A stretch of DNA of 64,000 nt from JAZKGA01 sp040386235 (GCA_040386235.1 JAZKGA010000001.1:248001-312000), one strand, 5' to 3'. Positions 51,502 to 60,638 are shown, numbered from the stretch's first letter. Numbers and translations: made by a program. Notes: generated by a model not told the origin, from the letters alone.

Positions 51502-52162
51502 GCTCTGTGATGTTGTATGCTCGCCTTTGTAGTGGTGGCTGCAATTTAGGCTGTATAGGCCAAAGAACTGCCCCATCGCTTTGTTGCCAAATTTGTGGGG
51601 TACGGGTAGGACATTCGGCGTCAACAAAAGCATAACTCTTCGTCGCTTGATCATAGACAACGTGGGTGTGATCACTCATATACGCAGAATATGTGATAAT
51701 GTTAGGCTTACGGTTTAAAGCGCGCATACTGTTTAAATCGCGCATACCCTCTTCATCTTCTAATGATACAATAACTGGGTCGGCTACAGCATAAAATAAC
51801 GATGAAGGACGTTCAGGCATTAACGCTTCAATATGGTCGACAAGTATTTTCTGGCCCGCACCGAAAAGTGTCCGCAATGCACCAGGTTGCGGCAGATCAT
51901 CCCATTTCGTCAATAAATATTGATGCGCAAATCCTGTTGGTAGATCATGCAAAACGGAGGCACGCTCTGCTGCATTGACCGGCAGGCGGCTCGGAGATGG
52001 GAGCGGATTCAAGAAGCTTTCTCCGTGATATCCTGTAGAACGATGGATGAGCAACACATTATCATCAAAAGTCTGCGCAAGCGCCCATGCGGCCCTTAAG
52101 AGAGCCGGCCGTAAAAAACTTTCAATAGCATACTCTTTAATATCATAAGCACTAGGAAGCAT
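51452..52162 (-). CDS. Hypothetical protein, AT-richer than neighbours
   Basis: 236 residues with a strong AAGGAGAG site. Soluble, no signal peptide or membrane segment. Recognisable segments such as FDDNVLLIHRSTGYHGESF, FYAVADPVIVSLEDEEGMRDL and HVVYDQATKSYAFVDAECPTRTPQIW suggest a globular alpha/beta fold, but no family is recognised. Codon choice uses more TTA, CTA and AT-rich codons than the surrounding genes, hinting at later acquisition. It sits on the minus strand 64 bases after a small overlapping ORF (52227-52529) and overlaps holC. Role unknown. Confidence 0.65.
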   Translation of the reverse strand: MLPSAYDIKEYAIESFLRPALLRAAWALAQTFDDNVLLIHRSTGYHGESFLNPLPSPSRLPVNAAERASVLHDLPTGFAHQYLLTKWDDLPQPGALRTLFGAGQKILVDHIEALMPERPSSLFYAVADPVIVSLEDEEGMRDLNSMRALNRKPNIITYSAYMSDHTHVVYDQATKSYAFVDAECPTRTPQIWQQSDGAVLWPIQPKLQPPLQRRAYNITEPTPFAPTRRLVFVASR

Positions 52163-52226
52163 TCTTCTCTCCTTTTACCCGCGACCGCAGGACGACACAT
52201 GGTGCTCATATATGCTTAAAAAGACG

Positions 52227-52529
52227 TTATGTCAACCGTGATTTGTTTACACTTCCGATGCTTTCATCCTTGAGCCACTCAGCATCTCTTACAAGGGCGC
52301 AATGTTGCCCCATCCCAAAAAATAAAATGGTATGTGCCCGATTATCATTCAGATGACGTGAGAAACTTTCTACTAAGCGAGTCAGGGTTTGCGGCCACTG
52401 CTCTGCATCTAACCCTGCACATTCCAGACCGTCTGCCCATAGCGCAGATACAGGAATAGGCGGGACGGCAAGGGCATCGTCAGTGTGCGGGGGCTGGTGG
52501 GGCCGCGTCTGCGGGCGCGGCAGGGGCAT
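52227..52529 (-). CDS. Uncharacterised ORF overlapping the cytochrome gene 3' end (or truncated remnant)
   Basis: 100 residues from ATG 52529, which lies inside the cytochrome c gene. Downstream of the cytochrome stop the frame continues with AT-richer codons (PVSALWADGLECAGLDAEQWPQTLTRLVES, LNDNRAHTILFFGMGQHCALV). Only this latter part looks protein-like; the overlapped part mirrors the other frame. No start codon occurs after the overlap. It may be a gene that gained a start inside the cytochrome, or a 5'-truncated fragment of an acquired gene. Not recognised. Confidence 0.35.
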   Translation of the reverse strand: MPLPRPQTRPHQPPHTDDALAVPPIPVSALWADGLECAGLDAEQWPQTLTRLVESFSRHLNDNRAHTILFFGMGQHCALVRDAEWLKDESIGSVNKSRLT

Positions 52530-53220
52530 CGGCGCCGGCCGTTTCCGTTGCGGGGGTCTCAGCTTCTGGCACCGGCGGTGGGGCTTCGGCGGCAATCTCT
52601 GCATCGCTTGGCATAGCCGGCGCGGCATCAGTTTTGGTCCGCAGCCAGGCCAATAAGGCCGCGCGATCTTCCGGCTTTTTCAAACCTGCATAGCTCATTT
52701 TCGTGCCAGGCGCGTATTCTTTTGGCTTGTACAAAAACTTGTTCAGTTCGGCGTAGGTCCATTTATCACCCCCCTGAGCGAGAAGTGCGCCGGAATAGGC
52801 ATAGCCAGCAGCATGTTGTTTATTGCCCCCAACGGTATTCCACAGATTTGGGCCGACGCCGTTCGCGCCGCCTTTATCAAAGCTGTGGCACGCGGCGCAG
52901 GCCTTGGCAATTTTCTCACCCTTTGCCACATCAGCAGTCGCCAGCATGGCCAGAATAGGTTCAGGCCCTTTGGGGCCAGCCGGGCCGGCCGCGCCGCCAT
53001 CTGACATGGCTTCGATCTTCACGACATCTTCGTGCAGGACGTGTGGGTGAACGACCATGCGGGAAATCGTCCCAGACAATGTCGCAATCACACCCGCCAG
53101 GATAAACGCCGCCAGAACACCTTGGTGCATGTAACGACGGGAAAAAGAGGAAAGGCCATTGGCAACAGCACCGATTGCGGCACAGGTTTTGGTCATCAGG
53201 GTCTTAAGGGCGGTCATCAA
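52480..53220 (-). CDS. Membrane-anchored c-type cytochrome (CycM-like)
   Basis: 246 residues. One N-terminal uncleaved membrane helix (about 33-53) anchors a periplasmic class I cytochrome c domain with CAACH heme attachment (about residue 109) and the Met ligand in GTKMSYAGLK (about 174). A Pro/Ala/Glu-rich tail (about 200-246) follows. Such proteins shuttle electrons from the bc1 complex to cytochrome oxidase, which fits ctaA in this window. The 3' end overlaps an uncertain ORF. Confidence 0.92.
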   Translation of the reverse strand: MMTALKTLMTKTCAAIGAVANGLSSFSRRYMHQGVLAAFILAGVIATLSGTISRMVVHPHVLHEDVVKIEAMSDGGAAGPAGPKGPEPILAMLATADVAKGEKIAKACAACHSFDKGGANGVGPNLWNTVGGNKQHAAGYAYSGALLAQGGDKWTYAELNKFLYKPKEYAPGTKMSYAGLKKPEDRAALLAWLRTKTDAAPAMPSDAEIAAEAPPPVPEAETPATETAGADAPAAPADAAPPAPAH

Positions 53221-53307
53221 TCTTCACCACGTTATTCTTATGTATTAATGCGCATGACACTAATCATTTTTAATGCGGCTGTCGAGACGCCCAACGATAA
53301 ATAAGCG

Positions 53308-53637
53308 TCAGAAAATAACGGCGATGGAAATCAGCGCGGTGCAGGCGGTAATCGCCGCAACCTGCCAGCACAGGAAACTGGCAACATCCCGACGGATAAA
53401 GGTTTTGATGCGGCGGCTTTTCCGGCTGCCACCCGCGGGCAACATCTTTGTTTCGTGGACTTCAACGCGGGCGAATTCTTGGCTTGAGAATAATTCGCGG
53501 GCGATTTGCACGGCTTCGGTCCGATCCTGCAACACGCCGTAACGGAACCATTCCGCGCCCTTCTTACCCCGTGGCGCGGGCGTCACGTTATAAATGGTAT
53601 AGGCGGCGGCATAAGATGGTGACATGAACCTCGGCAT
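53308..53637 (-). CDS. Hypothetical protein with C-terminal membrane helix
   Basis: 109 residues (105 from the ATG at 53625, which has GAGG upstream). The first 65 residues form a soluble domain (WFRYGVLQDRTEAVQIARELFSSQEFARVEVHETKM). The C-terminal 25 are hydrophobic (VAAITACTALISIAVIF). The basic stretch KSRRIKTFIRR between them suggests a cytosolic N-terminus. It is likely an alphaproteobacterial conserved hypothetical, but no name can be given. Confidence 0.65.
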   Translation of the reverse strand: MPRFMSPSYAAAYTIYNVTPAPRGKKGAEWFRYGVLQDRTEAVQIARELFSSQEFARVEVHETKMLPAGGSRKSRRIKTFIRRDVASFLCWQVAAITACTALISIAVIF

Positions 53638-53700
53638 TCCTTGCCCCTATCTGAAGGTAAAAAGGTTAACGAAGGTTTAATGCACACCCCGCCTGTCCCA

Positions 53701-53730
53701 TTGAAAACAAGCCATGGCGCGGTATAGAAT
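53701..53730 (+). promoter_or_regulatory. Candidate promoter of ftsK
   Basis: TTGAAA (53701-53706) with TATAGA (53723-53728, 16-base spacer) or TAGAAT (53725-53730, 18-base spacer). It lies about 60 bases before the ATG at 53791. Confidence 0.45.
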
Positions 53731-53790
53731 AAATTTTCCGATGTGATTCGCATCTTCCTGTATTAACGCTGCCACCCATATGATTTCCCG

Positions 53791-56217
53791 ATGCCCAAAA
53801 CCACTATCAGACCCAGTTTTCGTTCTTCGCTGACCGCCTTTTGGCGACGGCGGTGGCTGCCCCCCGCGGCCAGCGAAGCTTTGGCACGGTTGGTCAACAA
53901 ACTGGCGGCGCTTGCGTTGATGCTGGGCGCGGCGTGGTTGCTGGTCGCGATGATCAGCTATAACCCCACCGACCCGTCATGGAACAGTACAACCGTAACC
54001 ACTGGCGAAACCCCCGAAATTGTCATTCACAACTGGTCCGGCCCCCAAGGGGCGGCGGTGGCGGATACGCTGCTGCAAATCTTTGGCCTGGGCGGGTTTC
54101 TGGTCGCGATCAGTTTGTTCACATGGTCCTGCGCCTGGTGGCAGCAAGGGCGCGCGGGCATCGGCCCTTGGCGCATAATTTTCATGGTGACGGGCATGAT
54201 CTTGATTATCATGGCGTTAAGCGCGGTACCAATGGGCCTGCAACAGGCGATGACGCCTTACTATTGGGGCGGCAGCCTGGGATACGTCCTGTTCCGTCCG
54301 GTATCCGATTGGGTCAACCATTTCGTGCCTATGGTCGGGGGGATGATCGCCGCGGCCCCCTTAGCATTTTTTGGCTTTATCATCTGGGCGTGGGTCAGCC
54401 TGCTGCGCTGGCATCATGCTTTGGCATTATGGGATGGCATGACGTTGTTTGCCGCCCGTGTTGGTGGTCTGTTCATGGCGGCGTTCCCGCATACCGCTCA
54501 ACCAGAAAAGCCAGCGCGTCGTCGTACGCTGGACACCGACGGCCACGATACGGACATGGCGCATATGGATGAGGATGAGGACGCAGATATGCTGCCCCCC
54601 GTACCACGCAGCAAATCAAAGCCCGCTGTTATCGCCCCACATGTCAAAACACCTGCCAAAAAGGCAGAGCCGCAGCAATTGTCGATGCCCGACCCCAGTG
54701 CCTGGGAACTGCCGTCGCGCGAATTGCTGAAACCCCTGCCGATCAAACAGGAAGCCGAACAGATTGACGAGGTCGCACTGCGACGCAATGCCGACATGCT
54801 GCAAGGCGTTCTGGCCGAATATACGGTTAAGGGCGATATCACCAGTATTCACCCCGGCCCTGTCGTCACCCTGTATGAACTGGAGCCCGCACCTGGCACA
54901 AAATCAGCACGCGTTATCAACCTGACGGACGATATTGCCCGGTCCATGTCGGCGGTGTCTGTCCGCGCCGCAGTGGTACCAGGCCGCAACGTGATCGGGA
55001 TTGAAATTCCCAATAAGAAACGCCAAACGGTCTTTTTCCGTGAGATGCTGGAAATGGAAGCGGCCAGTGTGCATCCTGCCCGCCTGCCCTTGATTCTGGG
55101 TAAGGATATTGGCGGCGAACCCATTGTCGCCGATCTGGCGCGTATGCCGCACCTGCTGGTCGCAGGAACAACTGGTTCGGGGAAGTCGGTGGCGGTAAAC
55201 ACCATGATCCTGTCGCTTTTATACCACCTGACACCCGATCAATGCCGCTTTATTATGATTGATCCGAAGATGTTGGAATTGTCGATTTACGACGATATCC
55301 CGCATTTGCTGTCCCCCGTAGTGACGGAACCTGGCCGGGCGGTCGTCGCCCTGAAATGGGTTGTGCGCGAGATGGAAAACAGGTATCGCGCGATGTCGAA
55401 ACTGGGGGTCCGCAATATCGACGGGTATAACGCCCGCCTGCGCGAAGCCAAGAAAACGGGCGAAGTCTTGATGCGTAAAATCCAGACCGGATATGATGCG
55501 GATACTGGTAAACCGGTTTACGAGGATCAGGCACTGGACCTGACCGAACTGCCGTATATCGTCGTCGTCGTGGATGAATTTGCCGACCTGATGCTGGTGG
55601 CGGGCAAAGATGTTGAGGCCTCGATCCAGCGCCTGGCACAGATGGCACGCGCGGCCGGCATTCACCTGATTATGGCGACGCAACGCCCGTCGGTGGACGT
55701 TATCACCGGCGTTATCAAGGCCAATTTCCCGACCAGGATCAGTTTCCAGGTCACATCAAAAATAGACAGCCGCACCATTTTGGGCGAAAGCGGCGCAGAA
55801 CAGTTATTGGGTGCGGGCGACATGCTGTACATGGCCTCGGGCGGGCGCATCACCCGGGTTCACGGGCCGTTTGTGGCCGACCAGGACGTGGAATCGGTCG
55901 TCAAATATTGGCGGATGCAGGGAACGCCGACCTATATCGACGGGGTGACCGACGATATTGATGGCGGCGGTGGCGACGCGTATGGCGGATTGTCAGGCGA
56001 AAGCGGCGGATCGGGCGATGAGTTGTACGACCGGGCCGTGGCCCTGGTGGCGCGTGAGCGAAAGGCCTCAACCTCCTTTATCCAGCGGCACCTGCAGGTC
56101 GGTTATAATCGCGCCGCAACGTTAATCGAGAAAATGGAGAAGGAAGGCGTGGTCGGCCCCGCCAACCATGTCGGCAAGCGTGAGGTGTTAATTGGTGACC
56201 ATTCGGGTGATTATTAG
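53791..56217 (+). CDS. ftsK: DNA translocase FtsK
   Basis: 808 residues. About four N-terminal membrane helices (residues 40-220) are followed by a short disordered linker (about 235-320). The motor domain (alpha/beta) has Walker A GTTGSGKSVAVN (about 458-469) and Walker B IVVVVDEFADLM (about 589-600). The C-terminal gamma winged-helix begins after an Asp/Gly-rich spacer (about 740-808). It pumps chromosome dimers and activates XerCD at the septum. The linker is much shorter than in E. coli, as usual in alphaproteobacteria. No Shine-Dalgarno before the ATG. Confidence 0.95.
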   Translation: MPKTTIRPSFRSSLTAFWRRRWLPPAASEALARLVNKLAALALMLGAAWLLVAMISYNPTDPSWNSTTVTTGETPEIVIHNWSGPQGAAVADTLLQIFGLGGFLVAISLFTWSCAWWQQGRAGIGPWRIIFMVTGMILIIMALSAVPMGLQQAMTPYYWGGSLGYVLFRPVSDWVNHFVPMVGGMIAAAPLAFFGFIIWAWVSLLRWHHALALWDGMTLFAARVGGLFMAAFPHTAQPEKPARRRTLDTDGHDTDMAHMDEDEDADMLPPVPRSKSKPAVIAPHVKTPAKKAEPQQLSMPDPSAWELPSRELLKPLPIKQEAEQIDEVALRRNADMLQGVLAEYTVKGDITSIHPGPVVTLYELEPAPGTKSARVINLTDDIARSMSAVSVRAAVVPGRNVIGIEIPNKKRQTVFFREMLEMEAASVHPARLPLILGKDIGGEPIVADLARMPHLLVAGTTGSGKSVAVNTMILSLLYHLTPDQCRFIMIDPKMLELSIYDDIPHLLSPVVTEPGRAVVALKWVVREMENRYRAMSKLGVRNIDGYNARLREAKKTGEVLMRKIQTGYDADTGKPVYEDQALDLTELPYIVVVVDEFADLMLVAGKDVEASIQRLAQMARAAGIHLIMATQRPSVDVITGVIKANFPTRISFQVTSKIDSRTILGESGAEQLLGAGDMLYMASGGRITRVHGPFVADQDVESVVKYWRMQGTPTYIDGVTDDIDGGGGDAYGGLSGESGGSGDELYDRAVALVARERKASTSFIQRHLQVGYNRAATLIEKMEKEGVVGPANHVGKREVLIGDHSGDY

Positions 56218-56254
56218 GCTGGCCAGACAGACCTGTCCGCGCTAGATAAGAGAG

Positions 56255-56884
56255 ATGAAATATATCGCGCCCCTTTTCGTGTTTTTCGCCTTGATTCTGA
56301 CTGCGGGCTCTGGGGCCCAGGCGGCCCTGTCCCAGGCAGACAATCAACACATCGCCCGCGCGCAGGCCTATTTGCAGGATCTGCAAACGGTCAAAGCCAA
56401 CTTTACCCAGATCAACGCGGACAAAGAAGTCTTAAAAGGCACCTTTTACCTGTGGCGGCCAGGCCGGATGCGGTTCAGTTATAATCCCCCGCGCAAGGAT
56501 TTGGTCGTCGCCGACGGACTGTGGATTCATTTTTATGATGCCGCCACGCGCGAAATCACCGATGCAACAATCGGCCAGACCTTGGCGGATTTTATCCTGC
56601 GGAAAAAAATCAGCCTGGATAACAAAGATTTAAGCGTGAAGCGCGTCCGTCAGGTGGATGGCGAAATTCAAATCACGGTGGTTCAGGCCAGCGACCCGGG
56701 CCTGGGATCACTGACCCTGGTGTTCAAAGCCAACCCGTATTACCTGCTGGGGTGGCGCGTTGTAGATGCACAGGGACTGGTCACAACAATCCGTCTTGAG
56801 AATCTTGAAAAGGATTTGAAGCTTCCAGCCAGCTTATTTGTGTTCAAGCCGCCCGCCGGGGCGCGCCGTTCCAATAACCAATAG
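56255..56884 (+). CDS. lolA: Outer-membrane lipoprotein carrier LolA
   Basis: 209 residues. The signal peptide ends about residue 24 (AQAA). The open-barrel fold typical of LolA is visible: AQAYLQDLQTVKANFTQ, FYLWRPGRMRFSYNPPRKDLVVADGLWIHFYD, and LRKKISLDN. It ferries lipoproteins across the periplasm. A clear AAGAGAG site precedes the ATG. It lies between ftsK and recR, a common order. The many lipoproteins in this window (2386, 7497, mlaA) are its potential cargo. Confidence 0.93.
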   Translation: MKYIAPLFVFFALILTAGSGAQAALSQADNQHIARAQAYLQDLQTVKANFTQINADKEVLKGTFYLWRPGRMRFSYNPPRKDLVVADGLWIHFYDAATREITDATIGQTLADFILRKKISLDNKDLSVKRVRQVDGEIQITVVQASDPGLGSLTLVFKANPYYLLGWRVVDAQGLVTTIRLENLEKDLKLPASLFVFKPPAGARRSNNQ

Positions 56885-56892
56885 CCGAAGCT

Positions 56893-57510
56893 GTGCCTGT
56901 CGCCCCTTTGCCACCTGATGACCCGTTGCAAGGCCTGATAAAACAGCTGGCACGCTTGCCAGGTCTCGGCCAGCGTTCCGCACGACGCATCGCCCTTCAT
57001 TTGCTGCAGCACAGATCACAGATCATGCAGCCACTGGCCGCCAGCCTGGCGAACGCCGCCACCGAAATCAAAACCTGCGGGATATGTGGCAATCTGGGCA
57101 CGACCGACCCGTGCCATTTGTGCCGCGACGCGACGCGTGATGACAGCGTGATTTGCGTTGTGTCAGGTGTTGCTGATATCTGGGCCATTGAACGCACCCG
57201 GCAATATCGGGGCGCGTACCATGTCCTGGGCGGGGTTTTATCGGCACTGGACGGCGTTGGCCCTGACGATTTGACGTTCACGGCATTGCTGGGGCGCGCC
57301 ACGACCGGCGATATCCGTGAAGTTATTATCGCGTTGGCCGCAACCGTGGATGGCCAGACAACGGCCCATGTTATCAGCGATGCGCTTAATGCCCTGCCAC
57401 ACCCCATTAAAATCACGCGCCTGGCCCACGGATTACCGATGGGCGGCGAGCTTGATTATATGGATGATGGCACAATCGGCCTGGCCCTGGCGGCCAGGAC
57501 AAAGCTTTAA
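56893..57510 (+). CDS. recR: Recombination protein RecR
   Basis: 205 residues from a GTG start 8 bases after lolA. N-terminal helix-hairpin-helix (LARLPGLGQRSARRIALHLL), four-Cys zinc finger (CGICGNLGTTDPCHLC, about 57-72) and a Toprim domain (VVSGVADIWAIE...YHVLGGVLSALDGVGPDDL). It loads RecA with RecF and RecO. The tail GLPMGGELDYMDDGTIGLAL is typical. dnaX and ybaB are not nearby. Confidence 0.95.
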   Translation: MPVAPLPPDDPLQGLIKQLARLPGLGQRSARRIALHLLQHRSQIMQPLAASLANAATEIKTCGICGNLGTTDPCHLCRDATRDDSVICVVSGVADIWAIERTRQYRGAYHVLGGVLSALDGVGPDDLTFTALLGRATTGDIREVIIALAATVDGQTTAHVISDALNALPHPIKITRLAHGLPMGGELDYMDDGTIGLALAARTKL

Positions 57511-57516
57511 ACCGCT

Positions 57517-58677
57517 TTATATTTCCACGTGACTGGTTGAACCGAACGTGCCGATCAGGTTGCCGGCAGCCATCAAATCTGCCGCGCTTGTGATGCCAAT
57601 GCCGCCCAGTAAAAGGGTCGAGGCAACAAAATCGCCGCCTTGCGCCCCAGTGGCATTTACCGAGACCAGCGTTCCGCCAGCCACTTGCGTCAGATGGACG
57701 AAATCGTTGATCGAATCTGTCAGGGGGTCAAATCCCTGCAAAACAGCCGCCAGGTTTAGCAAGTCGCCCTGCGCACCTGTTGTAAATCCGCTGACACGAT
57801 CCACTTGGGAATCAATCGCCATGACCATGATCGTGTCACGGCCCGTGCCACCAGTCACCTGGTCGTAACCCTGGCCAATTTGGAAAATATCGTCGCCGGC
57901 ATCGCCGTATAAAATATCGTTACCAGCACCGCCCACCAGCGTGTCATTCCCCGCACCGCCATACAGCGTATCATTGCCGGCATCCCCCGCCAGGTAATCG
58001 TTGCCCGCACCACCGTAAAGACGATCATTGCCGGCACCGCCTTGCAGAATGTCGTTCCCGTCTTCCCCGTTTAGATAGTCGTTACCAGCACCGCCTTCGA
58101 CGACATCATCGCCAGTCCCGCCGTAAAGCGAGTCATTACCGCCATCGCCGATCAGCCAGTCATTGCCGTCATTGCCGTAAAGTGTGTCGTTACCGGCACC
58201 GCCCAGCAGCGTGTCGTTTCCATCGCCACCGTGCAGGGTATCATTCCCGTCCTCACCCATCAGGTAATCATCCCCGGCACCGCCGTAAAGACGATCATTG
58301 CCGGCACCACCTTTTAGAATGTCGTCACCGTTATCTCCGTACAGCGTGTCATTCCCAGCACCGCCCAGCAGCCAATCATCGCCGTCATTGCCGTTTAGTG
58401 TGTCATTTCCCGCATTGCCGTGAATGGTATCGTCACCATTACCGCCACGCAAAATATCGTTACGACTTCCGCCATTTATCAGGTCGTCGCCGTCTGTTCC
58501 GGTGATAGAGACTTTCTTGTTACTTAAAGCCGTACGCGTAAGCAAACCTGGCCCGCTATCTTGCAGATCGTCCACGCTGGGCAAGGGGGGCTGCGGCCGG
58601 TCATCCGCGGTCCACAGCATCGCCAGCTGGCTGTATTCCTGTAATATGCTTTGTAACAATGTCTTTTTCTGTGCCAT
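57517..58677 (-). CDS. RTX (hemolysin-type Ca2+-binding) repeat protein, putative type I secretion substrate
   Basis: 386 residues. A short N-terminal segment (1-60) is followed by about 23 nonapeptide repeats of the GGAGNDTLY type (residues 61 to about 267), which form calcium-binding beta-rolls. The C-terminal 120 residues (YDQVTGGTGRDTI...LLNLAAVLQGFDPLTDSINDF) resemble the T1SS-associated end domain found before C-terminal secretion signals. No catalytic domain is present, so it may be an adhesin or surface-layer-like component. Transport genes (ABC, MFP, TolC) are not seen nearby. Convergent with recR. Confidence 0.88.
   Translation of the reverse strand: MAQKKTLLQSILQEYSQLAMLWTADDRPQPPLPSVDDLQDSGPGLLTRTALSNKKVSITGTDGDDLINGGSRNDILRGGNGDDTIHGNAGNDTLNGNDGDDWLLGGAGNDTLYGDNGDDILKGGAGNDRLYGGAGDDYLMGEDGNDTLHGGDGNDTLLGGAGNDTLYGNDGNDWLIGDGGNDSLYGGTGDDVVEGGAGNDYLNGEDGNDILQGGAGNDRLYGGAGNDYLAGDAGNDTLYGGAGNDTLVGGAGNDILYGDAGDDIFQIGQGYDQVTGGTGRDTIMVMAIDSQVDRVSGFTTGAQGDLLNLAAVLQGFDPLTDSINDFVHLTQVAGGTLVSVNATGAQGGDFVASTLLLGGIGITSAADLMAAGNLIGTFGSTSHVEI
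57880..58500 (-). repeat. 27-base tandem coding repeats of the RTX protein
   Basis: About 23 degenerate 27-base units encode the GGxGxDxLx nonapeptides. Blocks of two to four units recur nearly identically (for example those coding for GGAGNDRLYGG), consistent with growth by unequal recombination. The region may vary in copy number between strains. Confidence 0.85.
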
Positions 58678-58738
58678 TTAACGCTGATTCCTTCTTTGAA
58701 TTATCATGTTATTAAAGCAGGCAAGGGTTAACGCGCCC

Positions 58739-59356
58739 TTAATGGTTATCCTGTCTGAAACGCGGGCTTAAACCACCGGCGCCAACCGCCATCCCCATGA
58801 TGAAAACCAGCATCCCGACCAATGGCAGGTTATCGCCCGTCACCGTGCTTAACAGCCCCCCTGCGGCCACCAGCATCACAATGAAACAGACACCACCGCG
58901 ATAGCGCAACGGCACGGCGGCCCCTGCCACCATCAACAGGAAAAGCCACAAGGCCAAGGTCACAACGATCAAGGCCTGCGCCATGGTATCAAAATCACCA
59001 GGCCAAGGAAGGGTCGCGGCAATTGCGCCGAAGACCACCCAAGCCCCCATAAGACGCGGGATCAAAATACGGTCCGTCGCCTGCCGGATCCAGGTGCCTT
59101 GCTCATCGCGCCGTCCGCCCTGACGGATCCGCGCGGCAAGCCCGACCGCGGGGGGGATAGCATGGGCATGCAGGCGCAGGGTGTATTGACAGGTCAGTGC
59201 CACAGCAAACCCCAGCCAGATTATCGGGGAACCCGCCCCCAACGTAACGCAATTGATGCCGGCCAGGCACGCCGCTGCCAAAACCAGGGCTTGGATAACG
59301 GACAGAAACCAGAAACGGGACATATGCATCAGCGTTTTAAACATGGTTAGGGCCAT
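58739..59356 (-). CDS. Hypothetical multi-pass membrane protein
   Basis: 205 residues with about six hydrophobic segments in two halves (around 15-60 and 105-195), separated by a charged cytosolic loop (ARIRQGGRRDEQGTWIRQATDR). No transporter motif is recognised. It ends RFRQDNH. It is followed by the RTX gene on the same strand after 61 bases and preceded by the secreted protein gene by 25 bases, so coexpression is possible. Confidence 0.6.
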   Translation of the reverse strand: MALTMFKTLMHMSRFWFLSVIQALVLAAACLAGINCVTLGAGSPIIWLGFAVALTCQYTLRLHAHAIPPAVGLAARIRQGGRRDEQGTWIRQATDRILIPRLMGAWVVFGAIAATLPWPGDFDTMAQALIVVTLALWLFLLMVAGAAVPLRYRGGVCFIVMLVAAGGLLSTVTGDNLPLVGMLVFIMGMAVGAGGLSPRFRQDNH

Positions 59357-59381
59357 GATTGCAAGCGACGCGCGCCATTAT

Positions 59382-60524
59382 CTAAGGATGTTGTGCCAGG
59401 TTAAAACGGGCGATCACCGTGTCGGCATAGTGCTTTGCGGTCCGTTCCATATATTGGTGCGCATAGGCCTGGTAATCCGCTTTGTGCGAGACATATGCCC
59501 CGACCCAGTTCAGTTGTAGATACGTCGTGTGCATCGCGCGCCGATCGCTAAAACCCCGCTTGTCACGGGTCATGATCGTGTACCAGCTGCCATCAATACC
59601 GTGGCGCATTTCTTCAAGCGCCGTATGCATTAAAAGCGTACGCTCTTTGAACAATCCATAGGTCGGATTTGAATTGATAATAATCGCGGGACCGGACCTT
59701 AACGTCTTAACATACAATCCCCGCGTGGCCATTTCGGCGGGCAGGGGCACCAGGTAAACGGGAATTGATTTCAGGTTATAAACACCGCGCAAGCCGTCGC
59801 TAAGATACTGCAACATCTGCTGGCATTTCTGGTGATCGGCCAGCGTGACAGGCTGGGCTGGGCAGGCTTTTTGCCGCACAGCCAGGCCATAGCGGAATGT
59901 TTTATCATCCTGTAAGGCCTTTAATCGGTTGTCATCATAAGCTTGCATGTCCGTGGGCAAAGCGATGCTGCCCAAACAGGCTTTTTCAAAATCCCGTTCG
60001 GATGCGGTCACCCCGCCGGCTCGTATGGCAGACAACGTGCCGATGACTTTTTCAAAGCGCGCCCGCTCATCCCCGATTTCTGGAAAGGCACACGGTTGGG
60101 GCACAGGCGCGGTTTCTTGGCTGTCGCGCGCGGTCCACAGCCTGTCCAAAAGGCCTTTGTCGGGGGCAACGGCTTCAACGGACGGATCCGCGCCCATAGC
60201 GGCCAGGGTGGCCGGGATATCAATCGTCACGTTTTCAGCCCGAATGATCGCATCCGGCGTCAGGCGGGTAAGCGCGTCATGGGCGGCGCGGCGCTGTTGT
60301 TTCAGGTAGGTGTTGATATAGCCTGTCGCATCACGCGCACTCATCCCGACCAGCGTGGTGGCCATGAAGGTTTGGAAAGGTTCGGGTTTTACAGGCGGCC
60401 TGGTTGGCCCATATGCCGTCCCGATAGGGGACAAGGCTGTCAGGGCGGCTGCCGCAAAAATCTGCCGCCACGCGCCTACCCGCGTATGCATTGAATGGGG
60501 CGAAGAGTGTGACATCACCGACAT
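59382..60524 (-). CDS. Secreted protein with HxxxEExRH motif, uncharacterised
   Basis: 380 residues from ATG 60524; alternative ATGs at 60515 and 60491 (the last gives a compact signal peptide, VGAWRQIFAAAALTALSP). The upstream frame to 60611 is unlikely. The mature protein is mostly helical. A motif LLMHTALEEMRHGIDG near the C-terminus resembles a metal-binding HxxxEExxH-like site, which might indicate a metallopeptidase, but nothing else supports it. Cys residues are scattered. Divergent from the beta-oxidation gene. Confidence 0.55.
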   Translation of the reverse strand: MSVMSHSSPHSMHTRVGAWRQIFAAAALTALSPIGTAYGPTRPPVKPEPFQTFMATTLVGMSARDATGYINTYLKQQRRAAHDALTRLTPDAIIRAENVTIDIPATLAAMGADPSVEAVAPDKGLLDRLWTARDSQETAPVPQPCAFPEIGDERARFEKVIGTLSAIRAGGVTASERDFEKACLGSIALPTDMQAYDDNRLKALQDDKTFRYGLAVRQKACPAQPVTLADHQKCQQMLQYLSDGLRGVYNLKSIPVYLVPLPAEMATRGLYVKTLRSGPAIIINSNPTYGLFKERTLLMHTALEEMRHGIDGSWYTIMTRDKRGFSDRRAMHTTYLQLNWVGAYVSHKADYQAYAHQYMERTAKHYADTVIARFNLAQHP

Positions 60525-60638
60525 TCTGTCCAATGTGCATGAAGCGGTTGAGTCGCACAAGACATCATTCCCGTTTTCACAGGTTTTCAGCCGTGATAGA
60601 CTGAATGACACATCGCGTTCGCATAAGGGGTTTCAGGC

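Noticed and set aside
57880..58500. CRISPR-like regular repeats
   Set aside because: The spacing is a constant 27 bases with no unique spacers, and the frame encodes RTX nonapeptides on the minus strand.
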